Positions 9,729 through 18,185 of a stretch of 64,000 nucleotides of DNA are shown here, piece after piece. Source of the DNA: BOG-932 sp965276835. GTDB lineage: Bacteria > Pseudomonadota > Alphaproteobacteria > BOG-932 > Roseiterribacteraceae. The first letter of the stretch is position 1; the number at the start of each line of letters is the position of its first letter. Below the pieces are notes generated by a model that did no database searches, was not told the DNA's origin, and was given only the letters and a program-made list of their open reading frames with translations. The stretch is taken from contig OZ255631.1 of NCBI GenBank assembly GCA_965276835.1, positions 496,001-560,000 of the forward strand, written 5' to 3'. The position numbers and the translations under genes were made by a program.

Positions 9729-10597
9729 TCAGTGTTGAGTAGTCTTGAGAAAGCCGCTTGCCCGCATCAACCAGTAGAACTCGTCGATCCAGTGGTCGCT
9801 GGACCAGCCATAGTTGCTCAGCCCGAAGCCGTGACCGCCCTTTGCAAATACATGCAACTCCGCCGGCCGCTTGGCGGCGATCTACGCATCGATCAATCCG
9901 AATCCTTTGCCGCCGAACAGCGGATCGTTTGCGGCCATCGCGGCAAATAGGGCAGGAGCATTGGCCGGGACCGCAACTTTGTCCATCGGTCCGTAGATCG
10001 GAGCGACAAAAGCAGGCCGCACGGATTCGCCGTCGGCGAGCGCCGTCTGAAGCGCAATAACCGCGCCAGCTGAAAAGCCTAAAAAGCCGATGCGGTCGGG
10101 GTCGATCTCGAATGTCCGGGCGCGGTCGCGAACAAGTTTGACCGCGGCTTCCCCGGCGGCGATGGCTAGGGGATGGTTGATTTCCACTCCAGAGCCTTGC
10201 GCGGCTTTCGTCAGGACCGCCGTCAGTTCACGGCCAAATGCCGCAGTATCGGTTGGCGTTTCTTTTAGGCGATATTTCAAGACGAATGCAGCGATTCCGT
10301 GATCGGCGAGCCAGGGTGCGACCTGCCGGCCTTCACTGTCGATCGACAGCATCATGAACCCGCCACCGGGTGCGATGGTGACCGCTGCTCCGGTTGCGTG
10401 ACCGGTTTCCGGCAGGAACGCGGTCAGGGTCGGTTGTGTAACATTCCGTACAATCTCCTGCCGTTGAATGTCTCGGATATTTCCCCGGAGGGGACCGCAG
10501 GGCCACTTTCGTAGAGCGGGATTGGTGTCGAAGCTTTCCGAGCCAGGGTAGGCTGAGCGAGAGCGATGAGGAGGATGGAGAGGAGCGTCAAGCGCAT
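9729..10597 (-). pseudogene. broken exported alpha/beta hydrolase (acetyl-esterase/BD-FAE-like)
   Basis: Read on the reverse strand, it starts with a good signal peptide (MRLTLLSILLIALAQPTLA) and continues to ETFNGRRL. There the frame shifts by one base, near 10455, into VRNVTQPTLTAFLPETG, APGGGFMMLSIDSEG, GIAAFVLKYRL and the nucleophile motif GFSAGA. A TAG at 9882 interrupts the conserved GFGLIDA-(W)-AAKRPAELH block, and translation past it recovers the catalytic histidine in FAKGGHGFGL and a natural end at 9729. The family cleaves acyl esters, often from plant polymers or glycosides. Two independent lesions with otherwise intact motifs point to recent inactivation, or to a sequencing error at one of them. 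Confidence 0.85.
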
Positions 10598-10820
10598 TTC
10601 AGATTCCTTCAGTAGCAATCACAATCGGTCATAAACGAATCAGCTTGTGTTACGGATTTTGGCTTGATTCGCTTCTCGGAGTCGCCGTTTCACGTTTGGC
10701 CGGACCAGATAGAGGTACTCCGAGCCCCGCCTATCGATACTTCCCCAACTGTCGCTTTCCTTACCTCCGTAACTGAACTTCTTTGGCTCAAATGCCGACG
10801 AGGAGCAGGGGAGGGATTTG

Positions 10821-11336
10821 GTGAAGCTTCGAAGTATGACGGTCGCAGCATTGCTGGCGTCCGCGATCCTGCTGCCATCTCCCCAGAAAGTTTGTGCCGC
10901 GACCAGCCAGATTGAGCGGGTCGGCGCCCTGATCAATGTTTCCAACCTCGACGTATCCCTCGATTTTTTTACCAGGCTGGCCGGACTGAAAGAAGCCGCC
11001 CGTGTTCCTATCGGGCCTGGCGCGTGGGAGGTGCTTCTCAGCCCCGGCGGCACCGACGTCGAGGGCCAGATCGCGCTCGTCTATACGCCCGGCGCAATCA
11101 AAACTGTCGATCAGGGCAACGGCCTCAATCGCCTGGTTCTCTTTACCAAGACGGCTGGCGACGTTGACGAAATCGCCAAGAAAATCGCGGCGGCAGGTTA
11201 CAAGACCATAATCCCGCCAAGTACTTCCGAAATCCCAGGCGGTCGACGCTATCGCTATACCCACATGAAGGGCCCCGATGATTATACCGTCGAATTCACT
11301 TGGTTCGACCCGTCAGTCACCACCCCAAATAAATAA
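10821..11336 (+). CDS. exported VOC-superfamily protein
   Basis: 171 residues: a Sec-type signal (TVAALLASAILLPS... ending near VCAA), then a vicinal-oxygen-chelate (glyoxalase/dioxygenase) fold with NVSNLDVSLDFFTRLAGL and a C-terminal DYTVEFTWF strand containing the usual acidic metal-ligand position. VOC proteins are normally cytoplasmic, so the signal is unusual. It lies 45 bp upstream of a TonB receptor and probably shares its mRNA. A second exported VOC protein follows unit C. The GTG start is chosen for the GGGGAGGG site; a TTG three bases earlier and an ATG at 10836 are alternatives. The substrate is unknown. Confidence 0.78.
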   Translation: MKLRSMTVAALLASAILLPSPQKVCAATSQIERVGALINVSNLDVSLDFFTRLAGLKEAARVPIGPGAWEVLLSPGGTDVEGQIALVYTPGAIKTVDQGNGLNRLVLFTKTAGDVDEIAKKIAAAGYKTIIPPSTSEIPGGRRYRYTHMKGPDDYTVEFTWFDPSVTTPNK

Positions 11337-11381
11337 CAACCAGCTTCGTAGATAATACTACAGAAATACAAGGAGAGAATA

Positions 11382-14219
11382 ATGTCAGCTTCTTCATTCT
11401 TCAAACGTACTGCCATATCCGGAGCAAGTCTGCTTGTGATAGCGGCAGGCCTATCGGCAAACGCTCAGGCGCAAGCTCCAAGCCAGGATCAGGCCCAGGC
11501 AGCAGCTCCGCCGGTCATCGAGGAGGTGATCGTCACCGCGACGCGACGCAACGAACTGCTCAAGAATGTCCCGATGTCGGTCGACGCTCTCTCCTCCAAT
11601 GAATTGGTGAAAAAACAGGTTTTCGACGTCAAGGATATATCGCAACTCGCGCCCGGACTGGAGCTCGAAAACAACGACGGCCGCTCTAACACTGCGACGT
11701 TGCGGGGCATCGCGTTCAACCCCGACGAGGGGACGCTCCCGACCGTCGACATCTACTACAATGAAATCCAGACGGATGCGCAAACGGCGTTCACCGCAAT
11801 CTACGACCTGGATCAGATCGAGGTGCTGCGCGGTCCCCAGGGCCTCCTGCGCGGTAGCACGTCGCCGGCAGGCGCCATCACGATCAAGACGAAGGAGCCC
11901 AGCCTGAACACGTTTGAGGGCTATATTCAGGCGACCGGGTCGGATCAGGATGCCTACAACATTCAGGGGGCCGTTTCGGTCCCGATCGTCACCGATATAT
12001 TGGGCATCCGCGTCGCCGGCCTTGGCGATCAGAACGACATCAACGACGTGCATAACGTGACGCGCGGGGATTCCTCTATCGGGCACACGGAGAGCGGCCG
12101 TATTTCGGTCAATTTCGCGCCGACCGACAACTTTAGGTCAGTATTTACCTATCAATATCTCCGTGCCGACAATGTGCAGTATCAGCAGGTGGTCGGTTCG
12201 GGGGGGCTATTCCCGGTGGCCGCGGGATACCCGGGTACTCCCGCTTTTGCGCCGAACGGCCCCGTGGCCGGTGTGTCGGACCGAACCGCGGTGACCCAAG
12301 GGGTCGATGAATTCCGCAATCAAACACATTTCCTGACGTTCGATTCCTTCTTGGATGTCGGCGACGACACGCTGGAATTAAATGCCGGCTATCAGGACAC
12401 GATCCTGAGGCAGGAGCATGCCCTCAATCTTGGCAACGCCCCCCTGACCTACATGGCTGAGCAATATGTCCACACGCCCTACAACACGGCCTCGGCCGAG
12501 CTGCGCTATTACTCCAATGGCAGGTCGTTCTGGAACTATATGATCGGCGCCGACTTCATTCGGCAGACTGACCCAGTCAATGTCGAACAGCCGAGCGACT
12601 CGTTCATCAGCGGCGCCGCTCTATCGCCGACGGTGACATTTCCGTTTGGAGGGCACTATATCCAGACGCCGGTCGATGTTTCGATCTTCATCCCTGACCA
12701 GTCGACGCATTATTCGGTGTTCGGCAGCTCGTCCTTCCAGCTGACGGATGCGCTGAAACTCGACGTTGGCGCCCGCTATCAGATTTATCGCAACCACCAG
12801 CAAAGTGACCTAACGGTGGTTGCTGCCGGCGCTACTGTACTGAATAACTTTCCGACCGTTTCGGCGGATGATGCCATCAGGACCTATCACGCCTTCACCG
12901 GCGGTGCGGACCTGTCCTATACCTTTACGCCGGACCAGGTCGGCTACGTGTCCTACGGCCATTCTTTCCGCCCGGGCTCAGCGGCCGTCGGCGTCACGGC
13001 GGCGCTGAACAATAACCTGCTCCTCAGCCAGCCGGAAACTTCCGACGCGGTGGAACTCGGACTCAAGAGCAGCTGGCTCAATCATCGGCTCAACGTGAAT
13101 ACCGATGTGTTTTACCAGCACTTCAACGGTTACATTAACCTTGTCGTAGTTAACGCTTCCAGTGCCGAAAACGGCGTTATCGACACGAGCCCGACGCTTA
13201 CTTACAACGGTGACGCGACAAGCGAAGGCATTGAAACGCAAGTGGATGCGATCATAACTGACGGGTGGGATATCGGCATAAAGGGCAGTTGGGTCAACGC
13301 CCAGTACAACGACGCGAAGATCCCGTGCAACACCTTCACATCAAGTGGCGCCGCCTTCGTTCCCGTTGGCCAACAAGTGTCCATGTGCTCAAGCAACGGA
13401 AGGATTGGCGAGACGCCGAAATTTCACCTGAGCGTACAGTCAGAATATGATGTCGATACCGGCACGGCCTATCAGCCGTTCATCAGCACCCTGTTCACCT
13501 ACCAGCCGGGTTGGCATTCAAGCCTCGAGAATTACGATTACGACGCGCTGCCGATCCTCAATCTCTACGCGGGCGTGCGTGACGAGGATGCCGGATGGGA
13601 CTTCACATTGTTCGTGAAGAATCTGCTCGATATCCAACGAATCCGGACCATTTCGCCGGCGGACTATCAGCAGTCGACCAGTGTCGTTCAGGTGTACAAT
13701 AATAATGCGCTGGGTGCTGGAGCGCCAATCGACTCCGGCTATCGGACGGTCGCCACGACGCTCCCGCGCGAGATCGGGGTGACGCTGCGCTACCGGTTTG
13801 GCGGGCCTTCCTCCGAGCCGGAGGCAGCCCCCGCAGCCTACATGCCACCGCCGGTCGTCGCACCGGCATCGGCCCCGCGGAGCTACCTGGTATTCTTCGA
13901 CTTCAACAAGTCGGACTTGTCTAGCCAGGCCGTCGCGATCGTCGATCAGGCTGCTCGGAATGCTGTTCCGGCGAAAGTCACGCAGCTGACCGTCACCGGT
14001 CATACGGACACCGTGGGTTCGGATGCGTACAACATGCGCCTCAGCCGCCGGCGTGCCGAATCTGTGGCTGCACAGCTCGAGAAAGACGGTATCTCGTCCA
14101 GCGAGATCGAGATCGTGGCCAAGGGTAAGCGCGACTTGTTGGTGCCAACCGGCGACGGGGTGCGCGAGCCTCAGAATCGCAGGGTTCAGATCGTCTATTC
14201 CGGCGGGCCGACCTCATAG
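11382..14219 (+). CDS. TonB-dependent receptor with C-terminal OmpA-like domain (copy 1)
   Basis: 945-residue outer-membrane receptor. In order: signal peptide (about 1-31), TonB box IEEVIVTATRR (about 46-56), plug domain with LRGPQGLLRGSTSPAGAITI, a long beta-barrel ending in GVTLRYRF (about 806), a Pro/Ala-rich linker, and from about 834 a complete OmpA-like peptidoglycan-binding domain (VFFDFNKSDL, VTGHTDTVGSDAYN, LSRRRA, NRRVQIVY). TonB receptors normally end at the last barrel strand, so this is an unusual fusion. The extra domain would lie in the periplasm. Ribosome site AAGGAGAG. A 950-residue near-duplicate starts at 55558. It is linked to the exported VOC gene 45 bp upstream. Confidence 0.95.
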   Translation: MSASSFFKRTAISGASLLVIAAGLSANAQAQAPSQDQAQAAAPPVIEEVIVTATRRNELLKNVPMSVDALSSNELVKKQVFDVKDISQLAPGLELENNDGRSNTATLRGIAFNPDEGTLPTVDIYYNEIQTDAQTAFTAIYDLDQIEVLRGPQGLLRGSTSPAGAITIKTKEPSLNTFEGYIQATGSDQDAYNIQGAVSVPIVTDILGIRVAGLGDQNDINDVHNVTRGDSSIGHTESGRISVNFAPTDNFRSVFTYQYLRADNVQYQQVVGSGGLFPVAAGYPGTPAFAPNGPVAGVSDRTAVTQGVDEFRNQTHFLTFDSFLDVGDDTLELNAGYQDTILRQEHALNLGNAPLTYMAEQYVHTPYNTASAELRYYSNGRSFWNYMIGADFIRQTDPVNVEQPSDSFISGAALSPTVTFPFGGHYIQTPVDVSIFIPDQSTHYSVFGSSSFQLTDALKLDVGARYQIYRNHQQSDLTVVAAGATVLNNFPTVSADDAIRTYHAFTGGADLSYTFTPDQVGYVSYGHSFRPGSAAVGVTAALNNNLLLSQPETSDAVELGLKSSWLNHRLNVNTDVFYQHFNGYINLVVVNASSAENGVIDTSPTLTYNGDATSEGIETQVDAIITDGWDIGIKGSWVNAQYNDAKIPCNTFTSSGAAFVPVGQQVSMCSSNGRIGETPKFHLSVQSEYDVDTGTAYQPFISTLFTYQPGWHSSLENYDYDALPILNLYAGVRDEDAGWDFTLFVKNLLDIQRIRTISPADYQQSTSVVQVYNNNALGAGAPIDSGYRTVATTLPREIGVTLRYRFGGPSSEPEAAPAAYMPPPVVAPASAPRSYLVFFDFNKSDLSSQAVAIVDQAARNAVPAKVTQLTVTGHTDTVGSDAYNMRLSRRRAESVAAQLEKDGISSSEIEIVAKGKRDLLVPTGDGVREPQNRRVQIVYSGGPTS

Positions 14220-14242
14220 TCAGCTGGATGGTTCAAGTTGGG

Positions 14243-14270
14243 GGGACAGGCTGCCTAGGCGGCCTGTCCC
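14243..14270. terminator. inverted repeat between convergent genes
   Basis: A perfect 9-bp inverted repeat (GGGACAGGC / GCCTGTCCC) with a 10-base loop lies just after the TonB receptor and overlaps the last codons of the convergent HTH gene. A pyrimidine-rich CTTCTCCTT tract follows on the plus strand, so it could terminate in that direction. Confidence 0.6.
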
Positions 14271-15040
14271 TTCTCCTTATTTGCATGATTTAGAGCCGAC
14301 CGGCTTCTAAGGCCGCCAATATCAACTGGCCGAAGCATAGACAGAAATCCGTACCACTTCGCGATATCAGACGGCAGTTCTCGGTCAGCATCTGCGATCC
14401 TCTCGAAGGCGATCACGAAATTGCGAACCAACTCGCGCACCCGTTCGAGCGAGGAGTCCGATAGTTTGGCATAGGTGAACGACCAGTCGGGGTTGTCGAT
14501 CTCGAAATTCTCGAAAAAGTCTTTTAGGAGAGTTTCGTACGCGAGCCGCATCAAAGGGCCGCCTTGTTGAACGTTAAAGTTCCGGCTGACCCTGAGCTTG
14601 ATCCGATTGTACGGAAAGAGTTTGATAAGTCCGAGCCGATCCAGGGTCCCTAGATAATCATTCATTTCCGCGTCGCCGATCCCGAAATCACGTTGGAGGA
14701 TCGCCGGTGTGAGCCCCTGGGAGAGCATATAGAATAAGGCCGCGAGAAAGGGTTCTGTGGCGAGAAACTGTTCCTCTTCAAGGCTCAGTACAGACCACTC
14801 CGTCTCTTCCTGCGCCATCTCGATCACATCGCTTAAGCGCAGACCGACGATCCGGCACAAGGCCTCCAAAGTCTCGAGAGTTACATTGTGCCCGGTGAGG
14901 TAGCGCTTCACCGAAGTTTCACTCGTCCCGAGAGTCTCGGCGATGTCGTGATAAAGAAGGCCCTTCGCTTTAAAAAGGTTCTTCAGCGTGTATAAAACCG
15001 CCGGGATTTCGGATCCCTCATCCATGAGCCAAGTCCGCAT
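14255..15040 (-). CDS. HTH (Xre/Cro-like) transcriptional regulator, paralog 1
   Basis: 261 residues. Near the N-terminus an HTH of the Cro/C1 type reads HDIAETLGTSETSVKRYL, followed by LEALCRIVGLRLSDVIEMA. The remaining ~180 residues form a winged-helix-like and helical region (LGLIKLFPYNRIKLRVSRNF) with no family I can name. The second copy is at 41388. It is divergent from unit B across 262 bp and convergent with TonB receptor 1, so control of one or both is likely. The ATG chosen follows a GGGGATAGG stretch; the frame remains open to 15157 without conserved residues. Confidence 0.82.
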   Translation of the reverse strand: MRTWLMDEGSEIPAVLYTLKNLFKAKGLLYHDIAETLGTSETSVKRYLTGHNVTLETLEALCRIVGLRLSDVIEMAQEETEWSVLSLEEEQFLATEPFLAALFYMLSQGLTPAILQRDFGIGDAEMNDYLGTLDRLGLIKLFPYNRIKLRVSRNFNVQQGGPLMRLAYETLLKDFFENFEIDNPDWSFTYAKLSDSSLERVRELVRNFVIAFERIADADRELPSDIAKWYGFLSMLRPVDIGGLRSRSALNHANKEKGQAA

Positions 15041-15302
15041 GCCTATCCCCGATTGAATTCGTTTGGGCCGCTCAAAAAAAGCGGATGAGCGGATCGATTC
15101 CTGCCGGATGCTATCACGCGATGGGGCGAATTCGTCTCGGCGCACCCGTGCGAACACAGGCTCACGACATCAATGCTTGAGCAGTATCTGCGGCTGATGC
15201 GTGAAGTACCAGAAGAAGGCGCAACAAGAACCAAGCTGCGACAGTGCGTTGCCTTGTGCCGTACATCGTTCTCATAACTTCGGCGACGAAGGACGAGTAC
15301 CG
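15041..15302. promoter_or_regulatory. divergent promoter region, HTH gene / unit B
   Basis: 262 bp between divergent start codons. It must drive the reverse-strand HTH regulator and the long unit B operon. An AAGGA is present about 11 bases before the unit B ATG. No clear operator was recognised by eye. Confidence 0.45.
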
Positions 15303-16484
15303 ATGGGGATCACCTCAAAATTGACGAACCTGTGTGCGACTGTTGGCCCGCGGCCTTCACCCGCGCGGCGCCGATTACTGCAGCCAACCTGCGTCATCGC
15401 TTCACTATTCCTGCCCCTATGGTGCGCACCGATCGGTAGCGCGGCGGCGGCCGATACCAAGAGCTATGTCGTCAGCTGGTTTTATATGGCGACCTACTCA
15501 CAGGACGGCGACTGCCCCGATGGCTTGAACGACAGTATCGAGCAGCATTTTCGTAAGGTGCTTGCCCAACTCGGCAAGAGCCAGCCGGAAATAGAGGGCG
15601 CGGTGAAAGCAATTCCCGGCTCAATGTACTTCATGCTGGGCGACCGAGGCCGGATCGATGGCAAGCCCGTCAGTCCCTATCTCTACCCAACCTCGGTACC
15701 CGATCCCCAGATCAAAACCCTGAAGGGAAAGGTCGGTTATGGCTTCAATCTGGACGGCAAGGACGGCCCAGACGACTTCGTGGACCCTGAGAGCGGCGAA
15801 CATGGGGTCGATAACCAAATCTATCGCGTCATGGGCTGTTTCGTGCCGCAACGCGCCTTCCCGCCCGACCGCCCGGGCTATCCTACCGCCGCTTGGGATA
15901 TGCCGCGCGACGCGATGCCTGCTTGGCTGATCGAGGTGACAGGCGACGACTTGTCGAAAGACGGCGACGTAACAATCGGCGTCTATCAGGCGACCGCCCC
16001 GGTCGTGCGCGGTACGGACGGGGCGCCTATACCCGACATGACCTTTCGGGTTTCAGGCGATCGGCGTTCGTACAACGTTGTTCGCGGACAACTACGAAAC
16101 GGCGTGGTCACGACTGACAAGTTCACCTTCAACATGCTGGGCGACGTCTTCTACGAGCCGGAGTTCCATTTTTCGGATGCGCGGTTGCGGCTGACCCTCA
16201 AACCGGATGGAAGCGCGCGCGGAATCCTTGGCGGATACGAGGATTGGCGGCGAATCTACTCGAGCTACGCGTCCGGCGGCGTGTTCAACGAGGCGGTCGT
16301 GTCGCTCGACGTTCCTGGCATCTATTACGCGCTCAAGCGGATGGCTGACGCCTATCCGGATCCGAAGACTGGCGAGAATACCGCCATCTCCACCGCTTAC
16401 ACGATAGAGGCGGTCCCCGCCTTTATCGTCCACGACGAAAAGACCGCCGCAGCCAGTACGCCGGCGCAAAACCTCTCCCGGTAG
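15303..16484 (+). CDS. exported protein X of unit B, unknown function
   Basis: 393-residue paralog of the first gene of units A, C and D, closest to D (shared TKS-Y/F-VV, WFYMATY, DGDCPDGLN). After an unusually long positively charged N-region, a hydrophobic stretch ending PIGSAAAAD looks like a Sec signal. The core repeats the family landmarks GYGFNLDG, GVDNQIYRVMGC, DGDVTIGVY, and the C-terminal GIYYALKRMADAYPDP and EAVPAFIVHD. First gene of an apparently eight-gene operon. The start is chosen at the ATG nearest the signal sequence; the frame stays open to 15201. No function can be assigned. Confidence 0.8.
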   Translation: MGITSKLTNLCATVGPRPSPARRRLLQPTCVIASLFLPLWCAPIGSAAAADTKSYVVSWFYMATYSQDGDCPDGLNDSIEQHFRKVLAQLGKSQPEIEGAVKAIPGSMYFMLGDRGRIDGKPVSPYLYPTSVPDPQIKTLKGKVGYGFNLDGKDGPDDFVDPESGEHGVDNQIYRVMGCFVPQRAFPPDRPGYPTAAWDMPRDAMPAWLIEVTGDDLSKDGDVTIGVYQATAPVVRGTDGAPIPDMTFRVSGDRRSYNVVRGQLRNGVVTTDKFTFNMLGDVFYEPEFHFSDARLRLTLKPDGSARGILGGYEDWRRIYSSYASGGVFNEAVVSLDVPGIYYALKRMADAYPDPKTGENTAISTAYTIEAVPAFIVHDEKTAAASTPAQNLSR

Positions 16485-16493
16485 CTTACTCAA

Positions 16494-18185
16494 ATGGCAA
16501 AAAAAATCGGCATCGCATTGGCGCTCGCGTTGACGACAGCCAGTGTCGTCATTCCCGCGCACGCGGCGACGGACGCGACATCCGCGCCGCAAGGCCATCT
16601 GGTCGGGATGCGTCGTATTACCCAGGACCAGTATCGGCAAATTATTGCCGACGTTTTCGGCAAAACGATCAAACTGGGCGGCAGATTTGAACCCGATCAG
16701 CGGGATGCTGGCTTGCTTGCAGTCGGCGCCAGTCAGGTCAGTGTGACCGCAACAGGGTTCGAGCAGTACGATGACATGGCTCGGTCCATTGCCGCACAGG
16801 TCGTCGACGAGCACCACAGGAGTGTGACGGTCCCCTGTATTCCGCACTCCGTTCAGGCAGCGGACGATGCTTGCGCCGGAAAGTTCCTGGGCGCCGTCGG
16901 CCGCATGCTTTACAGGCGGCCGCTGACCCAGCGAGAGTTGGCCGACGAGGTGACGATCGCCTCGGACGTATCGGGACGGCTGCACGATTTCTATTCAGGA
17001 CTGAGCCTCGCGCTGACCGGAATGCTCGAATCCGCGCAGTTCCTGTTCCGTCAGGAGGTAGCGTTCGCGGACGCCGGCGATCCAAGCCATCTGACGCTCG
17101 ATTCCTATTCCAAGGCCACACGACTCAGTTTCCTGCTCTGGAATTCCGGGCCGGACCGGCCGCTGCTCGATGCCGCCGCGCATGGCGAGCTCGATACGGC
17201 GGACGGCCTGAAAAATCAGGTCGACCGTATGTTGGCTTCGCCGCGCTTGGAGTCCGGCGTGCGAGCCTTCTTCTCCGACATGCTTGGATTCACGGCATTC
17301 GAGGGGCTTGCGAAGGACCCAGTGCTGTATCCTAAGTTTAGTGCTCGCGTCGCTGCCGACGCGCAGGAACAGACGCTGCGGACGATCGTCGACCTGTTAT
17401 TGCAGCGGAACGGCGACTATCGCGATCTCTTCACGACGCGGACGACCTTCCTGACCCCACTTCTCGGGACGATTTATAAGATTCCCTTGACGACACCCGA
17501 CGATCTTCCGGATGCGTGGGTTCGCTATGAGTATCCTGACGGTGCCGATCAAGCCGGCATCATCACGCAAGCGAGCTTCGTCGCCTTGCATTCGCAGCCC
17601 GGACGCAGTTCGCCAACGGTACGCGGAAAAGCTCTGCGCGAAGTCCTCTTGTGCCAGAAGGTGCCAGATCCACCTGGCAACGTAAATTTCGCCCTGGTGC
17701 AGGACACCAATAACCCAGCCTTTAAGACAGCCCGTCAGCGCCTGACAGCGCACCGCTCCGAAGCGACCTGTGCAGGCTGTCACAAGATCATGGATCCGAT
17801 CGGCCTGGCGCTGGAGAACTTCGATACGACAGGCGCCTTTCGTCCGCTCGAAAACGGAGTTCCGATCGATGCAAGCGGCGAAATCGATGGATTGAAATTC
17901 GCCAACGCGCAGGGGCTGGGAAAAGCCATCCATGACAATCCGGCCGCTGCCGCGTGCATCGTCAATCGGCTGTATTCATACGGCATTGGGCGGTCGGCGA
18001 CGAAGGACGAAGGTGCCTGGATACACACGGATCTGGCTAAAACCTTCGCTTCCGGCGGTTATGAGCTTAAGGCGCTACTTCGCGCAATCGCCACAAGCGA
18101 CCAGTTCTATCGTGTGACGAAGCCAGAGACACGCGCCGGTATCCCCGCGTCGTCGCGCCTTGCATTCGAAGGAGAACACCAATGA
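16494..18185 (+). CDS. DUF1592-family CxxCH periplasmic protein, unit B
   Basis: 563 residues with the DUF1587/1595/1592/1588/1585 series: RRITQDQYRQIIADVFG, VGRMLYRRPLTQREL, KATRLSFLLWNSGPD, CAGCHKIMDPIGLALENF (about 426-430), and a C-terminal LYSYGIGRS block. The leader (MAKKIGIALALALTTASVV, cleavage near AHA-A) lacks a lipobox, in contrast to units A and C, so the mature protein should be soluble. The CxxCH may bind haem c. Nine bases separate it from the X gene, and its TGA overlaps the next ATG (ATGA), implying translational coupling. Confidence 0.88.
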   Translation: MAKKIGIALALALTTASVVIPAHAATDATSAPQGHLVGMRRITQDQYRQIIADVFGKTIKLGGRFEPDQRDAGLLAVGASQVSVTATGFEQYDDMARSIAAQVVDEHHRSVTVPCIPHSVQAADDACAGKFLGAVGRMLYRRPLTQRELADEVTIASDVSGRLHDFYSGLSLALTGMLESAQFLFRQEVAFADAGDPSHLTLDSYSKATRLSFLLWNSGPDRPLLDAAAHGELDTADGLKNQVDRMLASPRLESGVRAFFSDMLGFTAFEGLAKDPVLYPKFSARVAADAQEQTLRTIVDLLLQRNGDYRDLFTTRTTFLTPLLGTIYKIPLTTPDDLPDAWVRYEYPDGADQAGIITQASFVALHSQPGRSSPTVRGKALREVLLCQKVPDPPGNVNFALVQDTNNPAFKTARQRLTAHRSEATCAGCHKIMDPIGLALENFDTTGAFRPLENGVPIDASGEIDGLKFANAQGLGKAIHDNPAAAACIVNRLYSYGIGRSATKDEGAWIHTDLAKTFASGGYELKALLRAIATSDQFYRVTKPETRAGIPASSRLAFEGEHQ

